32,958 nt of DNA, from positions 1 through 32,958 of the forward strand of contig NZ_JAAAMT010000055.1 in the NCBI RefSeq assembly GCF_009905435.1, in the 5' to 3' direction. The position numbers and the translations under genes are program-made. The notes below the pieces were generated by a model. That model did no database searches. It saw only the letters and a program-made list of their open reading frames with translations, and had not been told where the DNA came from. Source of the DNA: Pseudomonas sp. R5(2019) (GTDB lineage Bacteria > Pseudomonadota > Gammaproteobacteria > Pseudomonadales > Pseudomonadaceae). Positions 1 to 7,666 of this stretch are shown here, in pieces (the first letter of the stretch is position 1; the number at the start of each line of letters is the position of its first letter).

Positions 1-125
1 CAGTTAAGGCGAGATCTATGTGGGAGCGGATTTATCCGCGAATGAAGGCACCGCGCAATGCCAGAAAAACCGCGGTGAATGGATTCGCGGATAAATCCGC
101 TCCCACAGAGTCTGTGCCTTAACTG
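1..125. repeat. Nested palindrome (REP-like)
   Basis: Three nested inverted repeats share one centre. The outer arms CAGTTAAGGC (1-10) pair with 116-125. The middle arms are 25 bp and perfect (19-43 with 83-107, starting TGTGGGAGCGG). The inner arms CACCGCG (49-55) pair with 71-77. The middle arms resemble the Pseudomonas REP core GTGGGAGC. The outer arm begins at the first base of the window, so the palindrome may extend further left. Confidence 0.75.
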
Positions 126-223
126 ACCGGCATTGGGGCTAGCCCGCGATGAACGATGACGCGCAACCCCTGAAAAACCGCAGTGTCCTCATTCGCGGCG
201 GTCTGGCGATCCGGCAAGCCAGG

Positions 224-988
224 CTACAACGCGTTTTCAATCATCTCGAGGTAGTCGGGGCTCTCGGAAATCGAGTTGTGGTTGACTCCGGGTATCACCT
301 TCAGCGAGGCCACGCCGTTGACGAAGTGGGTGTACAGCCGTTCGGTACTTGAACGCGGCACGACCTCGTCGTGTTCCGCCGCAATGAGCAGGGTCGGGAC
401 TGTGATCAGAGGTGCGTATTTCCAGGACTCGAAGGTGTCCTTGAGCAACCACTTGACCGGGACAAAGGGATAGTGGCGCTCGGCGAGTTCAACCAGACTG
501 TTGTAGGGCGTGATCAGGACCAGGCCGGCTGCCGGGCGCTGGCTGGCAAGCCGGACCGCGACGCCCGTGCCCAGGCTGCGCCCGATCACGGTAATGTGCG
601 GGTGTGTGGCGTGGACCTTGTCGAACAGGGCCAGCGCATCACGCTGCAGGGCTTGTTCGGAGGGCGAGCCGGTGCTGCCACCGAAACCTCGGTAGTGCAT
701 CAGGTAGATGGCTTGATCGGTAAAGGCCTGTGAAAAAGTGACCAGGTTGAGGGACACGTCCTCGGCATTGCCGCCGAAGTAAATCAGCGCATTGGGGCCG
801 TCATGCGGGCGGGTGGACACCTGCAGCGTTGCGTCGGCGACCGGCAATTGCAGTCGTGTTGCCGGGCTATCCCGGGTGCCGGGTTGCGGGAAATAGATCA
901 AGGCGCGTTGAAATACGAACAGCGCAAGGCAGAGCAGCAGGTACAGCGCTGCAAGGGTGGCGAGAATGTGCATCAGGATTCGAGTCAT
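224..988 (-). CDS. Membrane-anchored alpha/beta hydrolase
   Basis: Predicted serine hydrolase of the alpha/beta-hydrolase fold (BEM46/YfhR-like), probably held at the inner membrane by one N-terminal segment (LATLAALYLLLCLALFVF). The nucleophile elbow is GRSLGTG (GxSxG). The likely acid is Asp in AEHDEVVP and the likely His is in PGVNHNSI, so the catalytic triad looks complete. An upstream ATG at 1039 is possible, but it would overlap the start of the opposing DUF488 gene. The ATG at 988 puts the hydrophobic segment at the N-terminus and is preferred. The protein is about 254 residues, usual for the family. The substrate cannot be told. It is divergent from the DUF488 gene, with about 50 bp between the two starts. 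Confidence 0.85.
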   Translation of the reverse strand: MTRILMHILATLAALYLLLCLALFVFQRALIYFPQPGTRDSPATRLQLPVADATLQVSTRPHDGPNALIYFGGNAEDVSLNLVTFSQAFTDQAIYLMHYRGFGGSTGSPSEQALQRDALALFDKVHATHPHITVIGRSLGTGVAVRLASQRPAAGLVLITPYNSLVELAERHYPFVPVKWLLKDTFESWKYAPLITVPTLLIAAEHDEVVPRSSTERLYTHFVNGVASLKVIPGVNHNSISESPDYLEMIENAL

Positions 989-1037
989 TCGGCGCAGTAT
1001 AGTTGATACCTTGAAGCCCTTTGCGTAGGAACCCCCC

Positions 1038-1442
1038 ATGATCCAGTGCAGACGTGCCTACGACCCCGCAGCCCCGGAAGACGGTCGTCGAATCCTGGTC
1101 GACCGTCTGTGGCCGCGCAACTGTCGTAAAGACCAGTTGCCATTGGATGCCTGGCTGCCGGAGGTCGCGCCGTCGACCCCCTTGCGCAAGGCATTCAAGG
1201 CGGGCGAGCTGGATTTCGCCCAGTTCACGGCAGCCTATCGCCAGGAACTGGCGGCCCGCCCCGAGCATTGGTGGAAGCTGTTGGCCATGGCGCAGGAGGG
1301 GGCGCTGACGCTGGTCTTCTCGGCCAGGGATGTCCACGCCAACAATGCCGTGGTCCTCGCTCAATGGCTGGAGGAAGAACTGGAGCGGCACGCGGGCTCC
1401 AGCTCGCCGGTGTGTTATCAGGATGAATTTCCGGACTATTGA
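1038..1442 (+). CDS. DUF488 family protein (YeaO-like)
   Basis: A 134-residue cytosolic protein of the DUF488 family, whose biochemical role is not settled. The family signature is clear: an N-terminal RRAYDP, then GRRILVDRLWPR, and a Trp-rich middle (EHWWKLLAMAQ). The C-terminal half contains TLVFSARDVHANNAVVLAQWLEEEL, in line with the family pattern of a core strand followed by a helix. The start is supported by AGGAA about 8 bases upstream of the ATG. The length matches the family. It is transcribed away from the alpha/beta hydrolase, and nothing in the neighbourhood indicates a pathway. Confidence 0.88.
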   Translation: MIQCRRAYDPAAPEDGRRILVDRLWPRNCRKDQLPLDAWLPEVAPSTPLRKAFKAGELDFAQFTAAYRQELAARPEHWWKLLAMAQEGALTLVFSARDVHANNAVVLAQWLEEELERHAGSSSPVCYQDEFPDY

Positions 1443-1577
1443 GTGAGGCGTTCAGAGTCAAGGTCGGATGACACAGCGCGCTTTTTGCCTGGCGATACCC
1501 GCGAGCGCCTTCACCGATCACAACCGAGCAGGGATCATCCGTGCTGCGATGATCGCTCCTTCAAGATCTTCACGCGC

Positions 1578-2477
1578 CTACGGTTTTGAACATTTTTTCG
1601 CGCCGGCCACACACAGAATGACCGCTATCGTCACCCCCAGCATGCCGACGCTGACCTGCTCATGAAGCAGCGTGGCCGCCAGTGCCAGGCCAAAAAACGG
1701 TTGCAGCAGCTGCAGTTGGCCAACCGCGGCAATGCCCCCCTGGGCCAGCCCGCGGTACCAGAATACGAACCCGACCAACATGCTGAAAATCGAGACATAT
1801 CCCAGGCTGACCCAGGCCGGGACGCTAATACCCGAGAACGAAACCGGTGCCGTGAACCAGGTCAGCACGGCCATGGCCGGCAACGACAGCACCAGTGCCC
1901 AACTGATCACCTGCCAGCCGCCAAGCGTGCGGGAAAGCCTGGCGCCTTCGGCATAGCCCAGACCGCAGGTGAGGATGGCCAGCAACATCAGAATGTCGCC
2001 CGTGGGTGATGCCGTCAGCCCCTGGGTGATCGCGAACCCTACCACCAGCGCGCTCCCCAGCAGCGAAAAAATCCAGAACACCGGGCGCGGACGCTCACCA
2101 CCGCGCAACACACCGAACGCAGCGGTGGCCAGTGGCAGCAGGCCGATAAAGACAATGGAGTGAGCGGAGGTCACGTATTGCAGGGCCAGTGCGGTCAGCA
2201 GCGGAAACCCTACAACAACGCCAAGCGCCACAATGATCAACGACAGCATTTGCTCCTTCGCTGGCCGCTTTTCCTTGAAGAACGCCAATAGGCAAAGCGC
2301 GAGAAGGGCAGCAATGGCGGCGCGGGCCACGGTCAGGAACACCGGGTCGAATTCCAGCACGGCGACGCGGGTCGCCGGCAGTGATCCGCTGAAAATCACC
2401 ACCCCGATCAGGCCGTTCAGCCACCCACTTGCGGTGTTGCTGGTGATTCGCTGTTGAATGTTCGATGCTTTTTCCAT
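1578..2477 (-). CDS. DMT superfamily (EamA) permease
   Basis: A 299-residue inner-membrane protein with about ten hydrophobic segments, arranged as two EamA halves of five. It starts with WLNGLIGVVIFSGSLPATRVAV, the usual first helix of drug/metabolite transporters, and the second half contains SWALVLSLPAMAVLTWF and LGYVSIFSMLVGFVFWYRGL. Members export amino acids or small metabolites. The substrate here is unknown. The C-terminus ends with the Lys/Cys-rich AGAKKCSKP. It is divergent from a MocR-type regulator with a 115-bp shared region, an arrangement in which the PLP-binding regulator often controls the exporter. That regulatory link is inference. Confidence 0.9.
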   Translation of the reverse strand: MEKASNIQQRITSNTASGWLNGLIGVVIFSGSLPATRVAVLEFDPVFLTVARAAIAALLALCLLAFFKEKRPAKEQMLSLIIVALGVVVGFPLLTALALQYVTSAHSIVFIGLLPLATAAFGVLRGGERPRPVFWIFSLLGSALVVGFAITQGLTASPTGDILMLLAILTCGLGYAEGARLSRTLGGWQVISWALVLSLPAMAVLTWFTAPVSFSGISVPAWVSLGYVSIFSMLVGFVFWYRGLAQGGIAAVGQLQLLQPFFGLALAATLLHEQVSVGMLGVTIAVILCVAGAKKCSKP

Positions 2478-2591
2478 TCAGGCTCACACTCGTTGGGTTC
2501 TGCGCGGCAGGGCGCTATTGAGGGTTGCATTCAGGGCATCCTAGGGCTGACTATCAATACAATCAAAAAATTGTCATGGATACATTCACTG
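2478..2591. promoter_or_regulatory. Divergent DMT/MocR promoter region
   Basis: Shared intergenic region between two divergent genes. It holds a small inverted repeat ACAAT-N6-ATTGT (2559-2574) in an AT-rich stretch about 18-33 bases before the MocR start. MocR-type regulators commonly bind repeats in such regions, so this is a candidate operator. No clear sigma-70 hexamer pair was picked out. Confidence 0.4.
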
Positions 2592-3923
2592 ATGGCTCGC
2601 TCACGGTACAAGTCTCTGGTGGATGTGTTCGCCGCCGATATCCGCTCCGGTCGATGGCTGCCGGGCACGCGTTTGCCGACCCACCGCCAACTCGCGGCGA
2701 CTGAAGGCCTGGCGCTGGTGACGGCCACGCGGGTTTACGCCGAGCTTGAAGCCATGGGCCTGGTGAGTTGTGAAACGGGGCGCGGCACCTTTGTCAGGGA
2801 GACGTCGCTGCCGCCTGGCCTGGGCATGGACCAGAAGCAGGTCGCCGTCGGCATGATGGACCTCAACTTCAACTACCCCTCGCTGCCAGGGCAGGCCGAG
2901 TTGTTGCGCAGTGCACTGCGCCAACTGGCATCGGCGGGCGACCTGGAGGCGCTGCTGCGCTACCAGCCTCACGCCGGGCGGCTGCATGAGCGCGCGGCGG
3001 TGGCGCGCCATTTGCGCGTGCGCGGGCTGACGGTTGCCGCCGAGCAGGTGCTGATCGTCAATGGTGCCCAGCATGGCTTGGCCGTGACCCTGATGGCCCT
3101 GCTGCAGCCCGGTGATGTGATTGCCGCGGACGCCCTGACTTATTCGGGTTTCAAGGTACTGGCCGAAACGCTGCACCTTGAAATCGTGCCGATCCCGGTG
3201 CTCGAGCAGGGCCCGGACCTGGAGGCGCTCGAGCGTCTGTGCCGCAGTCGTCGCGTGCGTGCCGTGTACACGATGCCGACGCTGCACAACCCGCTGGGCT
3301 GGGTGATGAGTGCCGAGCAACGCGATCATCTGGTGGCCATTGCGCGACAGCATGAGCTGCTGATCGTCGAGGACGCCGCCTACGCCTTCCTGGCGCAAGA
3401 CCCTCCTGCACCGGTGGCGGCGCTCGCCCCGGAACGCACGGTTTACGTGTCAGGGCTGTCGAAAAGTGTTGCCACCGGCTTGCGCGTCGGTTTTGTCGTC
3501 GCTCCCACCCAGCACGTCGCTGCGCTTGAGCGAACCATCCGGGCGACCACCTGGAATACCCCGGGCGTGCTGACCGCCATCGCGACGACGTGGCTCGACG
3601 ATGGCACCGTCATCCAGCTGGAAGCCGAGAAGCGCGCTGATGCGCAAGCCCGACAAGCCCTGGCCGCCGAGGTGCTGGCGGGGCTTCGCTACAGTGCGCA
3701 TCCGTCTTCTTATTTCCTGTGGCTCCCGCTGCCCGAAGAAGCTCGGCCAGACCAGATTGTCAAGGCACTGATGCAGGAGCAGGTAGCGGTCTCAACCGCC
3801 GAGCCGTTTGCGACCTCGGCCCATGTGCCCCATGCGATCCGCCTGGCGTTGGGATCTGTGGACATGCACGATCTTCGAGTGGCGCTTGAAAAAGTGCACT
3901 GGGTGGTGAGTGCCTATGCCTGA
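2592..3923 (+). CDS. MocR-type PLP-dependent regulator (GntR family)
   Basis: A 443-residue fusion of an N-terminal GntR winged helix-turn-helix (about residues 1-75, with LPTHRQLAATEGL and the wing GRGTFVRE) and a fold-type I aminotransferase-like domain. The PLP-binding features are present: YTMPTLHNPLG, EDAAYAF and the Schiff-base lysine in SGLSKSVATGLRVGF. Members act mainly as PLP- or metabolite-sensing transcription factors. The open frame extends upstream to 2454, but the ATG at 2592 starts directly before the GntR domain (MARSRYKSLVDVF), and the upstream part would overlap the divergent DMT gene. It probably regulates that gene. Confidence 0.9.
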   Translation: MARSRYKSLVDVFAADIRSGRWLPGTRLPTHRQLAATEGLALVTATRVYAELEAMGLVSCETGRGTFVRETSLPPGLGMDQKQVAVGMMDLNFNYPSLPGQAELLRSALRQLASAGDLEALLRYQPHAGRLHERAAVARHLRVRGLTVAAEQVLIVNGAQHGLAVTLMALLQPGDVIAADALTYSGFKVLAETLHLEIVPIPVLEQGPDLEALERLCRSRRVRAVYTMPTLHNPLGWVMSAEQRDHLVAIARQHELLIVEDAAYAFLAQDPPAPVAALAPERTVYVSGLSKSVATGLRVGFVVAPTQHVAALERTIRATTWNTPGVLTAIATTWLDDGTVIQLEAEKRADAQARQALAAEVLAGLRYSAHPSSYFLWLPLPEEARPDQIVKALMQEQVAVSTAEPFATSAHVPHAIRLALGSVDMHDLRVALEKVHWVVSAYA

Positions 3924-3924
3924 T

Positions 3925-3940
3925 AAGACGAAACCGTCTT
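3925..3940 (+). terminator. Small hairpin after MocR gene
   Basis: AAGACG-AAAC-CGTCTT, a 6-bp perfect stem with a 4-base loop, starts two bases after the MocR stop codon. There is no uninterrupted T run after it, so a terminator function is weakly supported. Confidence 0.35.
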
Positions 3941-3983
3941 TACTGATGGGTTGACCCCAATCATCCCGACAGGAAGTGCATCG

Positions 3984-4871
3984 ATGGCTCGTCTAACCGC
4001 AAAAGACTTTGCCCCAGAGCTGCTCGAGCTTTACGACTAATACGCCCACGGCAAGATCAACCGACGCGAGTTTCTTGACCGGGCGGCAGCCTTCACCCTC
4101 TGCGGCCTCACCGCGAGCGCACTGCTTGCAAGCCTGAGCCCCAACTACGCGCTGGCCGAGCAAGTGGCGGTGAGCGATCCAGACATCATCGCCGAGTACG
4201 TGACCTACCCATCACCCAAGGGCCATGGCCAGGTTCGCGGCTACCTCGTTCGCCCGGCGAAAGCCACAGGCAAGGTGCCGAGCGTGGTGGTCGTTCATGA
4301 AAACCGTGGTCTGAACCCGTACATCGAGGATGTTGCCCGGCGGCTGGGCAAGGCCGGATTTGTCGCACTGGCCCCCGATGGCCTCAGCTCAGTGGGCGGC
4401 TACCCTGGTAACGATGACAAGGGCCGTGAGCTTCAGGAGAAGGTTGACCCGGAAAAACTCATGAATGATTTCTTCGCCGCCATCGAGTGGCTGATCAAGC
4501 ATGACGCCTCGACCGGGAACGTGGGTATCACCGGGTTCTGCTATGGCGGTGGTGTGGCGAATGCGGCGGCCGTGGCCTATCCGGAACTCAAGGCGGCGGT
4601 GCCATTTTATGGTCGCCAGCCCAAGGCTGAAGAGGTTCCCGACATCAAGGCGCCATTGCTGCTCCATTACGGCGAGCTGGACACGCGCATCAATGAGGGT
4701 TGGCCTGCGTATGAGCAGGCCTTGAAAGCCGCCGGCAAGACCTATGAGGCTTATATCTACCCCGGTGCCAACCACGGTTTTCACAACGACACCACGCCCA
4801 GGTACGACGAAGCCGCCGCCACCCTGGCCTGGGATCGGACGCTGGCCTGGTTCCGGCGCTACCTGGTGTAG
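3984..4871 (+). pseudogene. Dienelactone hydrolase family gene with in-frame stop
   Basis: Reading from the ATG at 3984 (AGGAAG about 8 bases upstream) gives MARLTAKDFAPELLELYD, then TAA at 4038-4040, then YAHGKINRREFLDRAA in the same frame and an uninterrupted hydrolase to 4871. Family members usually have Tyr at the stop position, so a Tyr codon (TAC/TAT) probably became TAA. The N-terminal part has a twin-arginine-like signal (NRREFLDR, hydrophobic stretch, ALA before the mature part). The hydrolase domain is intact: nucleophile Cys in GFCYGGG, Asp in GELDTRI, His in GANHGF. A GTG at 4164 could give a 235-residue protein without the signal, but no good ribosome site is seen there. Options are a recent pseudogene, read-through, cytosolic re-initiation or a sequencing error. 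Confidence 0.8.
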
Positions 4872-4878
4872 CTGGCGC

Positions 4879-5739
4879 TTACTTGGCTCCGAACATCATC
4901 GTCCAATAGATGCCGTATTCACTGCGCGTATCCGCGGTTGAGGCCGCTCCGACCTGAGTGAACATCGGGTTCATCAGGTTGGCGCAATGGCCGGGGCTGG
5001 CCAGCCAACTGGCCATCGCCTGGCTTGGCGAGCCTTGCCCGGCGGCGATGTTCTCACCGATTTGCCGACCCCGGTAGCCGGCAGCACGGGCGCGGTCGTA
5101 AGGCGATTCACCGTCCGGGCCCTGGTGGGCGAAGTAATCGCCTGTGGCCATCGACCGACTATGCCCCAGCGCAGCGGTCTTCAGGGCGCTGTTCCAGCTC
5201 AATGGCCTGGCCGCCGAGAAGCGCTGGCGCCCGCACATTCGCGGTTTTGCGCGGGCGGCGTTGACCTGCGCCAACAAGGTTTTATCCGCTGATCGTCCAT
5301 CGCTCGATCGGCTATCGATCAGCGGGCGTGCCAAGACCAGCTGCCACTGACGGCCGGAACGGGTGAGGCCAATGTCGGTGTACTGGCTATCGAGCATCGA
5401 GTCGCAGTAGTCGCTGCGCAGCATGGCGAAGGCCGCGTTGACGTCGCGGGCGCCCACCAGCTTGATGCTCTGCACCATTGCTGCCTGGTAACCGCGGGCT
5501 TTCAAGCCGTCGCGCAAGCTGCCGCCATAGCCGACCGGCAAGGCCAGGTTTGACTTCAGCGCCAGCGGTGCCAGGGCAGGGGAGGTGCGCCCGTCACAGC
5601 GCTGCGGGTGCGCGCGATAGCCGTTGATGGCTTGCAGCAATTGACGCTCGTCGGCGGCTTGGGCCGCAGGGGCGAGCATGGGCAGCACGGAAAGCAGGCA
5701 CAGCGAAATAACGCGAGAGCAGCGAAGGGTATGGCGCAT
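4879..5739 (-). CDS. Secreted CAP-domain (SCP/PR-1-like) protein
   Basis: A 286-residue exported protein. Residues 1-28 form a signal peptide ending AAQA. The C-terminal half (about 155-286) is a typical bacterial CAP domain: LLAQVNAARAKPR, HSRSMATGDYFAHQGPDG, GENIAAGQGSP, WLASPGHCANLMNP and the end IYWTMMFG. The His and Glu of the usual CAP cavity are visible. The N-terminal half (about 30-145) repeats the same opening (LLQAINGYRAHPQRC) and ends with a strand-like WQLVLARPL, but it lacks the HxxxM and GENI motifs. It therefore looks like a degenerate second CAP repeat. The gene is convergent with the dienelactone hydrolase gene, with 7 bp between their ends. Confidence 0.88.
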   Translation of the reverse strand: MRHTLRCSRVISLCLLSVLPMLAPAAQAADERQLLQAINGYRAHPQRCDGRTSPALAPLALKSNLALPVGYGGSLRDGLKARGYQAAMVQSIKLVGARDVNAAFAMLRSDYCDSMLDSQYTDIGLTRSGRQWQLVLARPLIDSRSSDGRSADKTLLAQVNAARAKPRMCGRQRFSAARPLSWNSALKTAALGHSRSMATGDYFAHQGPDGESPYDRARAAGYRGRQIGENIAAGQGSPSQAMASWLASPGHCANLMNPMFTQVGAASTADTRSEYGIYWTMMFGAK

Positions 5740-5960
5740 GGTGCGAACGGCTCGGAAGGGATGACGGCGGTTATTTCAAGCCGGAATCAGACTGCGAAAC
5801 TGCCCATCCGGTTCACCGGTAAAAGACAAATATTTTCTGTTGTAGCCAATCAGTTCCTTGCCGCAAATCGCGTTGGCCGAATGCGGCATTTTGCTGGCCC
5901 CCAGGACTTTTGAGGGTAGGCAAAATCGCTTTTTTTTCAATCGATTAGGTGAAGGATTAC

Positions 5961-6290
5961 ATGCGAATTGTCTTGTATACGCTGGCGACGCTGGTGCTGG
6001 CCAGCGCAGCGCTGACTGCGCAGGCAAGGAATCTGAAAGACAACGAACGGTTTGTGTGCCAATGGGGCTCGGGTATCGCCGGCAATGCCCAGGCTTATAA
6101 ACTCTCGGGCATCTCACGCTATGGCGCCCGACAGAAAGTGCAGAGTCGACGGTTTGAAAAGCAATGGATGCGGCGTATGGCCCTGGGCATTACCGAACAA
6201 ACCTACGACAGCGCAACGCGAATGCAGCCTAATCGGGTGAAGCAGATCTACTTCGACGATTGCATTCGGCACGAAATGGCGCGTCGGTAA
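5961..6290 (+). CDS. Small secreted protein of unknown function
   Basis: A 109-residue protein with a clear signal peptide (RIVLYTLATLVLASAALTAQA). The mature part is about 87 residues, basic, and has two cysteines (FVCQWG and FDDCIRH) that could form one disulfide in the periplasm. The ATG at 5961 is preferred over the GTG at 5949 because AAGG lies 5 bases before it and the signal peptide then starts properly. I do not recognise the family. It is divergent from the CAP gene, 221 bp away, with an A/T-rich stretch (5925-5950) before it. A perfect hairpin follows the stop. Confidence 0.75.
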   Translation: MRIVLYTLATLVLASAALTAQARNLKDNERFVCQWGSGIAGNAQAYKLSGISRYGARQKVQSRRFEKQWMRRMALGITEQTYDSATRMQPNRVKQIYFDDCIRHEMARR

Positions 6291-6311
6291 AACGGGCTCA
6301 CTGCTGCCTCC

Positions 6312-6337
6312 GTAGGAGCCGGACCGCCGGCTCCTAC
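6312..6337 (+). repeat. Perfect 11-bp hairpin after the small secreted gene
   Basis: GTAGGAGCCGG (6312-6322), loop ACCG, then the perfect complement (6327-6337). The GTAGGAGC core is that of the REP-like elements elsewhere in the window. It lies 22 bp after a stop codon, so it may also stabilise the 3' end of the transcript or act as a terminator. Confidence 0.6.
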
Positions 6338-6398
6338 AGGTTTCGCGTCTTGACTGGCTGGCATTGGGCAGTCAGCCATGCTCAATATCGGCATGAAC

Positions 6399-6595
6399 GG
6401 AGATGGGCGTGGGAGCAAAGCTTGTCGGGGCGCCGAACCGTCGCGATGCAGGCGACGCGGTGTATCAGATACACCGCGGTGATGCCATCGCGGGCAAGCC
6501 TTGCTCCCACAAAATCAAAAGCACCGCAGTTTCGGCAATTATGGAGATGGGCGTGGGAGCAAGGCTTGCCCGCGAAGAGGCCAGAACGGCCACTA
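6399..6595. repeat. REP cluster: one palindromic pair and one singlet
   Basis: A REP doublet has outward arms GTGGGAGCAAAGCTTG (6409 onward) and CAAGCCTTGCTCCCAC (to 6510), with an inner palindrome GCGGTGTAT/ATACACCGC. A third REP copy begins at 6553 in the same direction as the first. The 20-bp direct repeat GGAGATGGGCGTGGGAGCAA occurs at 6399-6418 and 6543-6562, exactly 144 bp apart. These non-coding repeats fill the gap between the small secreted gene and the metallo-hydrolase gene, and no gene is seen in the gap. Confidence 0.8.
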
Positions 6596-7477
6596 CAAAA
6601 CATCAATCGGTATCTTCATATACCGCACCCCATTATCCTCAGCCTCCGGCATCTGCCCGCCGCGCATGTTGACCTGCACCGCCGGCAACATCAGCGCCGG
6701 CATTGTCAGCCCGGCATCGCGCTGTTCGCGCATGGCCACGAAGGCGTCTTCACTCACGCCCTCATGGGCATGAATATTCCCCGAACGCTGTTCGGCAACG
6801 GTCGTCATATAGGCTATCGGCCTGCCATTGGGGCAGTAGTCGTGGCACATGAGCAGGTGCGTGTCGGCCGGCAGTGCAAGGATCCTGCGGATCGAGCGGT
6901 ACAGCGTGCGTGCGTCGCCACCGGGGAAGTCGCAACGTGCCGTGCCGTAATCGGGCATGAACAGCGTGTCGCCGACAAACGCCAGTGCAGGCCCGTCACC
7001 GCGCACCACATAAGTGGCGCAAGCGGGGGTGTGGCCTGGCGTGTGAAGGGCGGTGATCTCAAGATTGCCGAGCGTGAACGCCTGGCCATCGTCGAGAAGC
7101 GCATCGAACTGGCTGCCATCTCGCCTGAAGCGTTCATCGCAATTGAACAGCGCGCCAAATTCCTGCTGAAGCCCGACGATCTGGCTACTGATCGCGATCC
7201 TGCCCCCCAGCTTGCTTTTAAGGTAGGCCGCCGCGCAGAGGTGGTCTGCGTGCATGTGCGTTTCCAGAATCCACTGCACCGCTGCGTTCAGTTCACGAAC
7301 ACGTGCGATGAGGCGATCAGCGCCTTCGGTGTGGGTGCGGCCAGACGCGGGGGTGTAGTTCAGCACGCTGTCGATCACCGCGCACTGGCGCGTGGCGCGG
7401 TCCATCAGCAGGTAGCTGAAGGAGGAGGTGGATTCATCCAGAAAGGCTTCAAGCAGCACCTGTTCGTCATTCACCAT
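6593..7477 (-). CDS. Blh/ETHE1-type metallo-beta-lactamase-fold hydrolase (probable persulfide dioxygenase)
   Basis: A 294-residue cytosolic protein with the metallo-beta-lactamase fold. The metal motif is THMHADHL. Further ligands are His in HTPGHTPA, Asp in FVGDTLFMPDYG and His in LLMCHDYCPNGR. The CDFPGG element and the C-terminal part (TVAEQRSGNIHAHEGVSE, LPAVQVNMRGG) are typical of the Blh branch of persulfide dioxygenases, which oxidise glutathione persulfide to sulfite with an iron centre. That activity is inferred from the family. The divergent TauE/SafE exporter fits, because it would remove the sulfite or related product. The start at 7477 agrees with family length. Confidence 0.85.
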   Translation of the reverse strand: MVNDEQVLLEAFLDESTSSFSYLLMDRATRQCAVIDSVLNYTPASGRTHTEGADRLIARVRELNAAVQWILETHMHADHLCAAAYLKSKLGGRIAISSQIVGLQQEFGALFNCDERFRRDGSQFDALLDDGQAFTLGNLEITALHTPGHTPACATYVVRGDGPALAFVGDTLFMPDYGTARCDFPGGDARTLYRSIRRILALPADTHLLMCHDYCPNGRPIAYMTTVAEQRSGNIHAHEGVSEDAFVAMREQRDAGLTMPALMLPAVQVNMRGGQMPEAEDNGVRYMKIPIDVL

Positions 7478-7666
7478 GCTGATCGCTCCGAGGTGGGTCT
7501 TTCAAACTATGGTACAGAATGAACGAACAGGTGAAGCCGCACGGCCCGATAGGTCTCACCTTGGTTATAAATTTATACGATAACGATATAAGTGGTTATA
7601 AGAAATCTCGCTATGCTGCGCGCCTGCTTTTTCCATGTCGTTGCAAGCGAATTTTAGGGCGTCACA
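7478..7666. promoter_or_regulatory. AT-rich divergent promoter/operator region
   Basis: Shared 189-bp region between the metallo-hydrolase and TauE genes. It contains a perfect 12-bp palindrome TATAAATTTATA (7566-7577) and GGTTATAA twice in direct orientation at 7563-7570 and 7594-7601, 31 bp apart (about three helix turns). The second copy overlaps a possible -10 (TTATAA, 7596-7601), with TTATAC 17 bases upstream (7573-7578). In other bacteria the same gene pair is controlled by BigR, an ArsR-family repressor that binds AT-rich palindromes. No such gene is in this window. Confidence 0.5.

Noticed and set aside
1443..1577. Gene or RNA between the DUF488 and DMT genes
   Set aside because: Nothing beyond short chance repeats; the space is only the convergent gap.
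2601..3398. Long minus-strand open frame inside the MocR gene
   Set aside because: Rich in Gln/His/Arg with no domain, and lies opposite a clear regulator gene; a GC-driven shadow.
6399..6595. CRISPR array
   Set aside because: Repeats are inverted REP copies with irregular spacing; only one 20-bp direct repeat pair, no regular spacers.
6260..7522. 420-codon plus-strand frame across the metallo-hydrolase gene
   Set aside because: It is antisense to a gene with complete metal motifs and starts in REP repeats; no recognisable protein.
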